A stretch of DNA of 64,000 bases, from contig CAWEWH010000005.1 of NCBI GenBank assembly GCA_963812775.1, positions 1,054,001 to 1,118,000 of the forward strand. The letters run 5' to 3'. The notes under the pieces were generated by a model. That model was not told where the DNA came from. It worked only from the letters and a program-made list of their open reading frames with translations, and did not search any database. The position numbers were made by a program, and so were the translations under genes. Shown here in pieces: positions 55,270 through 64,000 of this stretch. Positions within the stretch are counted from its first letter, which is position 1. Each line of letters begins with the position of its first letter. This DNA is from CAWEWH01 sp963812775 (GTDB taxonomy: Bacteria > Pseudomonadota > Alphaproteobacteria > Rhizobiales > Beijerinckiaceae).

Positions 55270-57667
55270 ATGACGGTTCAGCATTCAGACCTTCCCTTTG
55301 CCCGCCGCGTCCTCGACGCCTTGGCGATGTTCGTCGTCGCGGCGGTGTCGCTGGCGCTGCTCATCTACGTCGCTTATGGCGAAGCCAAGCGCACCTATGA
55401 GCAGTTTCAGATCGAGAAGCTCGTCGCTCAGGGCCAGGTGGCGCAATCGGCGCTCGAAGGCTTCGTCAGGCCCGGCCTGCCGATGCACCAGTTCGTCGGC
55501 TTCAACGGGCTCACCGAGCCGGTGGTCAACGCCGATCCGCTCATCGACGCCATCGCCGCCTACGACATGGCCAACCAACGGATATTCTCGGCCGGCGACG
55601 ACAAGGTGGACTTGGCCGCCAACCCGGAAGGGTCCTATCGGACAGCCGACGGGGCTGCCGAGATCAGGCGCTCGGGCGAGCAGCTCCTCGTCATTCTGCC
55701 GATCCGCAACCGCTTCGAGCAGGTCGGCAACATCGTGCTGTCGTCGGCCCGCAACAAGGTGGCCGAGCGGGTCGAGGAGGCCTTCGTGCCGCTGGCCGGC
55801 GCCGCCTTGGGTGTTTCCGTCGCTTTCGCGCTGTTCGTGATCTTGTCCTCGTCGCGTCTGCCGAGCGCCTCGCGCACCAGATGGGTCGGCGCCGGCTTCG
55901 CCATCAGCTTTCTCACCGTCGCCTTCCTGGTGATGACGACGCTGGTCAGCGTCTATTCGCAGGGCGCGCAGGCGCGCGCCAAGGCGCTTGCCGATAGCCT
56001 TGGGCAACGCCTCGACGACATCGTCATCTACAATCTCAACCTCGACGACGTGTCCGGCATCATCAGCATGTTCGGCGACTACAAGCGCCTCAATCGCGAC
56101 ATCCGCGCCGCCGCCCTTCTCGTCGACGGCAAGGTCAGGGCCCACACCGATCCGACGCGCCGCGACATCGACTGGGATCACGTTCCGGAGAACTACGAAT
56201 ATTCGGTGCGCATCTCGCCGCCCGAGCATCCGCGCGACATCCGCGTCATCGTCGCGCTTCCGCATGACGTGGTGTTCCGCGAGGTGGCGCGCAGCGTCAA
56301 GAATTTCGGCGCTCTGTTCGTGGCGTCAGCCTGTTTTGCGGCGCTGTTTATGGGCGTGGCGCGCTCGCTGCAGCGCTTGGCGATGTCCAAGTCGCGCGAG
56401 TGGTCGGTGCTCGAGGAGACCGCCACCATCGCCCTCGTCAAGCCGGTCTTCTTCCTGGCCGTCTTCACCGAGAACATGAGTTACGCCTTTCTGCCGCAGA
56501 TGATGCAGGCCGCCGCGACCGGGGCGGGGCTGCCGACCGCCTTCGCGTCGGCGCCGTTCGTCGGCTACTATCTTTGCTTCGCGCTTTCGCTCATTCCGGC
56601 CGGCCGCTTCGAGGCGAAGATCGGCCCGCGCAAGCTCATCTTCTTCGGCTTGACGCTGGCTGCCGTCGGCATGGCGCTCATGGCCACCACCACGGACTTC
56701 TGGATCGCGCTCGTGGCGCGCTGCTTGTCGGGCGTGGGGCAGGGGACGCTGTTCATCGGCGTGCAGGCCTACGTCCTTGCCAACTCTTCGCCGGAGCGGC
56801 GCACGCAGGCCGGCAGCGCTATCGTGTTCGGCTTCCAGGCGGGAATGATCGCCGGCATGGCCATCGGCTCGCTGCTGGTGTCGTATATCGGCCCGATCGG
56901 CATCTTCAAGATGGCGGCCGCCATCTCGCTCGCCACGGCGCTCTACGGCTACGTGGCGCTGCCCTCGCGAGTTCTCGGCCGCCGAGGTCAGCGGCTCGCT
57001 CGCTTCGGTGTGGCGAGACACGCTGGTGATGATCCGCGACAGCGAATTCCTGCGCTCCATCCTGCTCATCGGCGTGCCCGCCAAGGCGGTTCTCACCGGC
57101 GTCGTGCTGTTCGGCCTACCGCTGCTCTTGTCCGAGCAGGGCTTTGCCAAGGAGGACATCGGCCAGATCACCATGCTGTATGCGGCCGCCGTCATCTTTG
57201 CTTCGCACTTCGCCTCGATGTGGGCTGATAAGCACCGTTCGGCGGAGCGCATCATCTTCCAGGGCGCCTGCCTCACCGCCGTGGGCCTGACCATCATCTC
57301 GCTTGTCGGCCTCAAGGTCGTGGTCGATTGGAGCACCAGTCCGATCCTCGGCGTCCTGCTCATTCTCGCCGGCGTCGTCATCGTCGGCGTCTCGCACGGC
57401 TTCATCAATGCCCCGGTGGTGACGCACGTCACCGAGTTGGAGCTCGCGGCGCGGGTCGGCGCCACCAATGTCGCCGCGTCCTACCGGCTCATCGAGCGCA
57501 TCGGGCATGTGCTCGGGCCAGTGGTCATGGGGCAGGTGTTCCTCCATCTCGGTCAGTCTTGGACCACACTGGCGTGGATCGCACTTGCCGTTTTCAGTCT
57601 CGGCATCCTTTTCCTGTCGCCCGCGGGTCCGAGCGGCGACCGGGAGAATGCCCAGCAAGCCGCCTAG
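55270..57667 (+). pseudogene. Periplasmic-sensor/MFS fusion protein, one +1 frameshift
   Basis: Repaired length is 798 residues, about twice a normal MFS permease. Residues 10-32 form a membrane helix (VLDALAMFVVAAVSLALLIY). A periplasmic part of about 140 residues follows, including SYRTADGAAEIRRSGEQLLVILPIRN. Two helices (around 177-230) lead to a second periplasmic part of about 120 residues and another helix near 355. The MFS core of about 12 helices starts at VLEETATIALVKPVFFLAVF, with GPRKLIFFGLTL, CLSGVGQGTLFIGVQAY and SYRLIERIGHVLGPVVMGQ. The extra base lies at about 56968-56971. The periplasmic parts resemble Cache-like sensor domains. A sensing exporter is inferred; likely functional once the error is removed. 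Confidence 0.8.
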
Positions 57668-57676
57668 AGGACCGCC

Positions 57677-58925
57677 ATGTCTTGTCGAAAGATTTCTCTC
57701 GCGGCCGCGGTGATCATCGCCGCGATGCTCTTCGGCTGGTCGAGCACGCTCACGGCAAATCCACTCGTCGCCGCGCCCCCCATCGCCGAAAGGCCGCTCG
57801 ATAGCGAGCCGGCCTATTGGAAGTGGTTCAAGTTCGCGCCTGCGCTACGCGAGACCTGGACGTTCGTGGAGACGCCCAAGAACCCCAACATGGTGCTTGC
57901 CTTGCCCAAGCGCTTCGAAGGGCCCACCACCGGACGCAAGAAGGTGCTGGTGCTCTATCCGCGCCCCTCCTCGGCCTACGACATCGCCATCTCGAAAATT
58001 CTCAAGGTCTTCGACGACAAGGCCCTCGAGGTCGAGCTGATGGCCGTGAATTTCGAGATCGACGACGCCAAAGGCGCGGCCGCCCTGAAGCTGGCGCACG
58101 ACCGCGCCTTTGATCTCATCCTGTCGATGGGCTCCGAGTTCACGGCTTGGCTGTGGGCGAACTACAAGGACGGCAAGCTCCCCGTCGTGACGGTTTGCTC
58201 GAAGGATCCCGTCGTGCTGCGGCAGACGCGCGGCTACAACCGCGGCTCGGGCACCAATTTCGCCTTCACGTCCTTGAACATGCCGATCGACGTGCAGATG
58301 GCCTACGTGCACGAGCTGAAGCCCAAGCTCAAGAACATCGCCGTGCTGGTCGATTCCAAGAACGTCAGCGCCCTCGAGACGCAGGCCAAGCCGGTTGCCG
58401 ACTATGCCCGCGCGCGCAGCATCCGCGTGCTGGAGCTTGCCGTGCAGGATCCCAACAACGCCAAGGCCGAACTCGAGAAGATGGTGCGTGACGCCACCGC
58501 GCAGATGTCCAAGAATGACCCGGATCTGGCCAACAGCGTTTTCTGGGTCACCGGCTCGACCGCCGTGTTCCGGGAGATTGCCACCATCAACGCCAATGCC
58601 GGCCGGGCTGCCGTGTTGAGCGTGGTCCCTGAGATCGTGCGTGGCGGCGACGACAGCGCCGTGCTGTCGATCGGCATCAGCTTCGAGTTCGAACGCCCAT
58701 CTGGCGGCCGTCTATGCCGCCGACATGCTGCGTGGGCGCGCTGTCGCCGGCGAGCTCAAGGTGGGCGTCGTGACCCCGCCCGACATCGCCATCAGTTTCC
58801 GCAAGGCACGCGACATCGGCATGCTGATGCCGCTCTCGTTCTTCGAGGCAGCCGGAACGATCTACGACTATGACGGCAAGGCGGTCCGCGTGGATGGCGT
58901 TTCCGTCGGCAGGGCAAATCACTAG
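57677..58925 (+). pseudogene. ABC-type substrate-binding protein (PF04392-like), orphan, one +1 frameshift
   Basis: Repaired length is 415 residues. A signal peptide (KISLAAAVIIAAMLFGWSSTLTA) is followed by KKVLVLYPRPSSAYDIAISK, DLILSMGSEFTAWLWANYKDGKLPVVTVCSKDPV and, in the second lobe, LKNIAVLVDSKNVSALETQAKP. This is a type I periplasmic fold of the TrpX/PF04392 group. After the extra base at 58691 the frame continues NAHLAAVYAADMLRG. No permease or ATPase lies next to it, so a sensory rather than transport role is likely. It lies 9 bp after the MFS gene and 38 bp before the GGDEF-EAL gene. Confidence 0.8.
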
Positions 58926-58963
58926 CTCAGCTGCAGCAATGCGTCTTTGGAACGGCGGGAACA

Positions 58964-61685
58964 ATGTCGGCCACGGCTAGATTGGAAGCGTTCGTCGCCG
59001 CGTCCCTGTCGGGTGCGGAGCCCGCCGCCGGTCGGAAGGATGTCTTTCTTGCGTCGCTCGGCATCGCCCTCGATCTGGTCGTCGCCGGTGAGCCTCTGCA
59101 GCCGGCCCTCGACAAGGTCGCCGCGGCCTTGTGCGCTCACTACAACGCCGGTGCCTGCCTGATCGTCGTCGAGGATGAGCGGCAGCCGTGTGGCTGGGCG
59201 CGCAGCAGCACCGCCCGCGAGGACCGCTTTCAGCCGCTCGTCTCCATGCAGGAAGGCTCGGGCTCGGCTCTGCAGCGCGCCATGAGCGAGACGCGCTTGC
59301 AGGCAATCGACGATCTGACGGCGGAAGATGCACTGCCGCACGCGTTGAGCGCCCTTGGTCTTGGCTTGCGCTCCGTGGTGTGCATGCCGGTTCTCGCCGA
59401 CCTGCGCATGAAGTCGATCGGCGCGGTTGCGCTCTACTTCCGCGAGCCCGGCCGCGCTTCCCTGCATTCCGAGCAAGCCATACGCGATGTCGCCAGCTTC
59501 GTCGGCTCGCTGCGCCGCGGCTATCGCGCCGTCGGCAACGCGCGCCAGACGGACGATCGCCTGCGCGCCCTCGCCTCGACCATCCCCGGCGTCATCTATC
59601 AGCGCGTGGTGAAGCCGGACGGCGAAATCCGCTACAGCTATCTCAGCGAAAGCGCCGAGGAGCTGTTCGGCATCCCGGCGCAGGAAATCCTCGAAAATCC
59701 GGAAGCGTTGTTCAGCCATTTCGGCCCGGAATATCGCGCCACCTTCAGGGAGAAGCTGCTCAAGGCGTCACGCGACCTGACGCTGTGGGACGTGGAGGCG
59801 CAGATCATCCGTCCCGACGGGCAGATCCGTCACACTCATGCCATTGCGCGACCGCACCGCGAGGCCGATGGGTCCGTCGTCTGGACGGGCGTCATCCTCG
59901 ACGCGACGCGGATCAAGGAAGCCGAGATGGCGGCAGCCGCCTCCGAGGCGACGACCCGCAAGGCGATTGTCGAAAGCATCCCCCAGGGCCTCCTGCTCTA
60001 TGGCAAGGACGACCGGCTGGTCATTTGCAACAGCCACTTTTGCGAGCTCTTCCCCGGCCTGAGCGATGTCGCGCAGCCGGGTGCCCACTATGAGGACATG
60101 CTGCGCGCCGAGCACGATCCGGGGCTCAATCCCGACATCGATCTGATCGATGCCGACGAGGAGCTAGCGCGCCGGCTCAAGGAGCACGGCGGCCGCCACG
60201 TGGTGCGCGAGCGGCAGATGTCCGGCGATCGCTTCATCCTCATCAACGAGTATCGAACCGCCGAAGGCGGCACCGTCGTTCTCTACAACGACATCAGCGA
60301 GCTGAAGCTGCGCGAGCGCAAGATCGAGCACCTGGCCCACCACGACTCGCTGACCGGACTTCCCAACCGCATCTTGTTTCGCGATCGGCTGGAGAAGGCC
60401 ATTGCCGAAGCGCATGAGCGCAACTTGTCGGCCGCCGTGCTGTGCCTCGATCTCGATGGCTTCAAGCACGTCAACGACACGTTGGGCCATCCCGTGGGCG
60501 ACGCGTTGCTGCAGGCCGTCGCCAAGCGGCTGCAAGACGCCTTGCGCGACCACGACATCGCTTGCCGGCTTGGCGGCGACGAATTTGCCGTCATCCTGCC
60601 GGACGTGTCGAACGCGGAAGTGCCCACCTCGCTGGCCTGGCGCCTGCTCGACGCGCTGAGCCAGCCCGTCGACATCAACGGCCATTCGGTCGTCACCGGC
60701 ACGAGCATCGGCATCGCCCTCTCGGCAACCGACGGCAAGAACGCCGACGAGCTCATTCGCAACGCCGACCTCGCGCTATACCGGGCGAAGTCCGACGGCA
60801 GGGGCACGTTTCGCTATTTCGCGGCCGAGATGGACGCCAAGGCGCAGGCCCGGCGCCTGCTCGAGATCTCCCTGCGCGGCGCCATCGCGCGCCAGGAGCT
60901 CGATGTCCATTATCAGCCGCTCGTCGACACTTACACGTCCCAGATCATGGGTGCGGAGGCCCTGATCCGCTGGTCGCATCCGGAGAAGGGCGAGATTCCG
61001 CCGACCGAGTTCGTGCCGCTGGCCGAGGAGACGGGTCTTATCGTCAGCATCGGTGCCTGGGTGCTGCGGCGCGCCTGCGCCGACGCCGCCAAGTGGCCGG
61101 CCGACATCAGGGTGGCCGTGAACGTCTCGCCGGTGCAGTTCCGCAGCCGCAACTTCGCGCAGACGGTGCGGCAGGTGTTGGAGTCCACCGGGCTCGCGCC
61201 GCATCGGCTGGAACTGGAGATCACCGAGTTCGCTTCTCATGCGCAACACCGCCGCCAATCTCGCGGCGCTGCGCGAGCTGAAATCGTTCGGCGTCCGCAT
61301 CTCGATGGACGACTTCGGCACGGGTTATTCGTCGCTCGGCAATCTCAGGTCGTTTCCGTTCGACAAGATCAAGATCGATCGCTCCTTCATCAACGATTTC
61401 GGCCGCAACACCGATGCGGCCGCCATCGTCCGCGCCGTGCTGACGCTTGGCCGCAGCCTCGGCATGACGACGACCGCCGAGGGCGTCGAGACGCGCGATC
61501 AGCTCGCCTATCTGCGCGCCGAAGGCTGCGTGGAGGTGCAGGGCCACTACTACGCCAGGGCCGCCCCGGCGCTGGAGATGGAGCGCCTCATCGCCAAGTC
61601 GCCGACTCGCGTCATCAGCCCAGGCGACGAAGCCCCGGTCTACTTTTCCGAGCCTGGGGACACGCGCGCGCGCGCCGCCAGCTAG
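58964..61685 (+). pseudogene. GAF-PAS-PAS-GGDEF-EAL c-di-GMP protein, one +1 frameshift
   Basis: Repaired length is 906 residues. A GAF domain (about 25-180) is followed by PAS domains (about 200-320 and 330-440). GGDEF (about 455-615) has HDSLTGLPNRILFRDRL and RLGGDEFAVIL with the active site intact. EAL (about 630-890) has GAEALIRWSHPEKG and DDFGTGYSSLGNL intact, so both synthesis and breakdown of c-di-GMP are possible. The extra base is at 61229 (GAGTTCG for GAGTCG, giving ITESLLM after repair). No membrane segment, so it is cytosolic. Last gene of the four-gene unit; it converges with the aldehyde dehydrogenase (4 bp overlap of stops). Confidence 0.88.
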
Positions 61686-63115
61686 ATCCCGGCCTGGGTG
61701 ATGAACTTCGTGTTCAGATAGGCCTCCAGCGCCTCGGTGCCGCCTTCCGAGCCGTAGCCGGAATCCTTGATGCCGCCGAACGGCACTTCGGGCAGCGCGA
61801 GGCCATGGTGGTTGATCGACACCATGCCGCTCTCGATGGCCGCCCCGATGGCCGCCGCCGTCTTGGCTGACTTGGTGTACGCATAGGCGGCGAGCCCGTA
61901 GGGCAGGCGATTGGCCTCCGCCACGACGCCGTCCATATCCTTGAACGGGGCGATGATGGCGAGCGGCCCGAACGGCTCCTCGTTCATGATGCGCGCGCTG
62001 GTCGGCACGTCGGTCAGCACCGTCGGCTCGAAGAAGTAGCCCTTGTTGCCGATGCGGTTGCCGCCGGTCACGACCTGGGCGCCTTTGGCCTTGGCGTCGG
62101 CCACGAAGCCCTCCATGGCGTCGACGCGGCGGCTGTGGGCCAAGGGCCCCATGCGCGTATCCTTGTCCATGCCGTCGCCCACCTGGATTGCCTTGGCGGC
62201 TTCCGTGAACTTCTTCACGAACTCCTTGTAGATCGGCTCCTGGACGAGGAAGCGGGTGGGTGCGACGCAGACCTGCCCGGCGTTGCGGAACTTGGCGCCG
62301 CTGAGCAGCCTGGTGGCCGTGTCCACGTCGGCGTCGTCGAACACGATGGCCGGTGCGTGGCCGCCGAGCTCCATGGTCATGCGCTTCATGTGCTTGCCGG
62401 CCAGCATGGCGAGGTGCTTGCCCACCGCGGTCGAGCCGGTGAACGAGATCTTGTGGATCACCGGATGCGGGATCAGATATTCGGAGATCTCCGATGGCAC
62501 CCCGTACACGAGGTTGATCACCCCCTTGGGTACCCCGGCTTCGGCGAAGGCGCGGATCAGCCCGGCGCAGGAGGCCGGCGTGTCTTCCGGCCCCTTGAGG
62601 ATGATGGAGCAGCCTGCCGCCAGGGCCGCCGACGTCTTGCGCACCGCCTGGTTGATCGGGAAGTTCCAGGGCGTGAAGGCGGCCACCGGCCCGACGGGCT
62701 CCTTGACGACGAGCTGGTAGATGCCGTCGGCGCGGGCCGGCACGACGCGCCCATAGGCCCGGCGCCCCTCCTCGGCGAACCAGTCGATGACATCGGCGCC
62801 GGCCAACGTCTCGAGCTTCGATTCCACCAACGGCTTGCCCTGTTCCAGCGTCATCTGCTCGCCGATGGCGTCGGCATTGGCGCGCAGGATGTCGGCCGCC
62901 TTGCGCATGATCTTGTAGCGGTCGAAGGCCGAGACCTTGCGCCAGGCGTTGAAGCCCGCCTCGGCGGCGCGTGCCGCCCGCTCGAGGTCGGCGATGTCGG
63001 CATGGGCGACCGTGCCGATCTCCTCGCCGCTCGCCGGATTGAGCACCGGGATGGTCTTGCCGGCCGCGCCCTTTCCCCAGGCGCCGTCGATATAGAGCTG
63101 CGTGTCGGAATACAT
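61682..63115 (-). CDS. gabD: NAD(P)-dependent succinate-semialdehyde dehydrogenase
   Basis: 477 residues, full length. FTPWNFPINQAVRKTSAALAAG, TMELGGHAPAIVFDDADVD with the general base Glu, and NAGQVCVAPTRFLVQEP with the catalytic Cys are standard. The tail PFGGIKDSGYGSEGG matches the SSADH group rather than betaine or general ALDH. It oxidises succinate semialdehyde to succinate; a broad aldehyde dehydrogenase is the alternative. Start at 63115 precedes the twin-hairpin repeat by 44 bp. It is in line with, but separated from, the alcohol dehydrogenase. Confidence 0.82.
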   Translation of the reverse strand: MYSDTQLYIDGAWGKGAAGKTIPVLNPASGEEIGTVAHADIADLERAARAAEAGFNAWRKVSAFDRYKIMRKAADILRANADAIGEQMTLEQGKPLVESKLETLAGADVIDWFAEEGRRAYGRVVPARADGIYQLVVKEPVGPVAAFTPWNFPINQAVRKTSAALAAGCSIILKGPEDTPASCAGLIRAFAEAGVPKGVINLVYGVPSEISEYLIPHPVIHKISFTGSTAVGKHLAMLAGKHMKRMTMELGGHAPAIVFDDADVDTATRLLSGAKFRNAGQVCVAPTRFLVQEPIYKEFVKKFTEAAKAIQVGDGMDKDTRMGPLAHSRRVDAMEGFVADAKAKGAQVVTGGNRIGNKGYFFEPTVLTDVPTSARIMNEEPFGPLAIIAPFKDMDGVVAEANRLPYGLAAYAYTKSAKTAAAIGAAIESGMVSINHHGLALPEVPFGGIKDSGYGSEGGTEALEAYLNTKFITQAGI

Positions 63116-63158
63116 CGGGGCTCTCCCTACGCTATGTGGTTTCGACGGCGAGGCGCGC

Positions 63159-63339
63159 CTAGTGTGCCGAATTTGAAGTTCGCTACATTGACTGGATCAG
63201 CTGCTTCGCGAACTTCAAATTCGAAAAGCACACTATAATCAATCTCTTCTAGTGTCGCTTATGATTCCGAAATTCGCCAAGCCCGCCATTTATTTGGGCC
63301 TCCATCAAGATCATGCGAATTTCGGAATCGCGACACTAT
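63159..63339 (-). repeat. Twin-hairpin repeat, copy 2 (inverted relative to copy 1)
   Basis: 181 bp. The hairpin with GAATTTGAAGTTCGC/GCGAACTTCAAATTC comes first and the hairpin with GATTCCGAAATTCGCC next, joined by CACTATAATCAATCTCTTC, the reverse complement of the copy 1 linker with few changes. Outer ends are CTAGTGTGC and CGACACTA. It overlaps the TAG stop of the alcohol dehydrogenase (63336-63338) and lies upstream of gabD. It could end the dehydrogenase transcript. Confidence 0.85.
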
Positions 63340-64000
63340 GGCGTCAGAACGGCGCGGCCGATGAGCTTGCCGTCTCGGAGGTCGGTGAGGGTTTGGGTGG
63401 CTTCGTGGAGCGGCCGGCGGGTGATGGGGATCGGCGGGATCTTCTTGCGCCGCACGAGATCGATGAGCTCCTGCGTCTCTATGAGGTCGCCCACATAGCT
63501 GCCCTGGATGGTGACCGCCTTGGTGGGAATGAGCGGCAGCGCCCACGGCGCGCCGCCGCCGAACAGTCCCACCATGATGAGCTTGCCGCCCTTGACGATG
63601 ACGTCAAAGCCGATGGCCGCCGTCTGCTCGCTGCCGACGAGATCGATGGCCGCATGCAGCGGCATGCCGCCGGCGGCGATGATCTGCTGGCGCACGTCGG
63701 CGGCGCCGCCGTCCACCACCGCCATGGCGCCCGCCTTCTTGGCGGCCTCGCGCTTGCGCGCATCGATGTCGACCATGATGACGCCCTTGCCGCCCATGGC
63801 CTTGTGGATGGTCAGCGCCATCAGCCCGAGGCCGCCGGCCCCGAAGATGACGATGGGCTCCTTCTTGAGCACGTCCGACACCTTCTTGAGCGCGCTGTAG
63901 GTGGTGACGCCTGAGCACGCATAGGGCGCCGCCACGACCGGATCGAGGCCCTTGAGGTTCACCAGGTACTTCGGGTGCCGCACGACGATGTGGTCGGCGT
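63336..64000 (-). CDS. Zinc-type alcohol dehydrogenase, C-terminal part
   Basis: About 220 residues are present; the N-terminal part with the catalytic zinc ligands lies beyond the window. VVAAPYACSGVTTYSALKKV leads to the NAD loop IVIFGAGGLGLMALTIHKAM (GxGGxG) and VDIDARKREAAKKAGA, whose Asp prefers NAD. KAVTIQGSYVGDLIETQELIDL is the usual C-terminal block. Its stop lies within the repeat. With gabD downstream it could act on a small alcohol/aldehyde series, but the gap contains a probable terminator. Confidence 0.85.
   Translation of the reverse strand, partial: ADHIVVRHPKYLVNLKGLDPVVAAPYACSGVTTYSALKKVSDVLKKEPIVIFGAGGLGLMALTIHKAMGGKGVIMVDIDARKREAAKKAGAMAVVDGGAADVRQQIIAAGGMPLHAAIDLVGSEQTAAIGFDVIVKGGKLIMVGLFGGGAPWALPLIPTKAVTIQGSYVGDLIETQELIDLVRRKKIPPIPITRRPLHEATQTLTDLRDGKLIGRAVLTP

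Overview
The window reads as a chromosome segment of a high-GC alphaproteobacterium, most likely Hyphomicrobiales. Supporting signs are a TIGR02300 (FYDLN) gene next to aroA and cmk, a Clp adaptor, a fused class III cyclase, a hopanoid C-3 methylase candidate, and a dispersed palindrome (CGCATGATC...GATCATGCG) typical of that order. The genus cannot be fixed from sequence alone.

Layout. 0-6.2 kb: tail of a short-chain dehydrogenase, a molybdenum hydroxylase split over divergent units (FAD and 2Fe-2S subunits on -, large subunit on +), clpS and an HpnR-like B12/radical SAM protein. 6.2-12.9 kb: tRNA-Ala, a TIGR02300 gene, aroA-cmk, a DUF1194 secreted protein, hrpB and a KGG-motif miniprotein. 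13-20.6 kb: a twin-hairpin repeat, a phosphodiester glycosidase, polA, a nitroreductase, a membrane acyltransferase and a CurA-type reductase. 20.7-28.4 kb: AmpG-like permease, then a complete branched-chain-type ABC operon (K-G-F-H-M) followed by an epoxide-hydrolase-like enzyme. 28.5-37 kb: AI-2E family protein, formamidase, FAH hydrolase, ArsR/SRPBCC pair, MarR/Acg-type pair with a visible double operator, and an adenylate cyclase. 37.1-46.4 kb: a patchy accessory stretch beside tRNA-Arg with a recombinase remnant, an S9 peptidase, a DNA-ligase remnant and many frameshifted metabolic genes. 46.5-52.5 kb: a complete coenzyme F420 locus (cofD, cofE, cofC, fused cofGH) with an FGD-like F420-dependent enzyme. 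52.6-64 kb: a methyltransferase; a four-gene + strand unit (ATP-grasp ligase, periplasmic-sensor/MFS fusion, orphan substrate-binding protein, GAF/PAS/GGDEF/EAL protein); a succinate-semialdehyde dehydrogenase; and a partial alcohol dehydrogenase.

Two points cut across the window. First, I count 22 single-base insertions and one single-base deletion that break otherwise well-preserved reading frames in 13 genes, and one extra base in the T-loop of tRNA-Arg. Removing each insertion (or restoring the one missing base) repairs the family sequence without stops. Sequencing or assembly error is the simplest cause, so these genes should be read as probably intact. Second, two families of palindromic repeats sit exactly at gene 3' ends and in places supply the stop codon. 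The best candidate for an undescribed system is the 54.06-61.69 kb unit, which looks like a synthesis, export, sensing and c-di-GMP circuit for a small ligated metabolite. That reading is inference.
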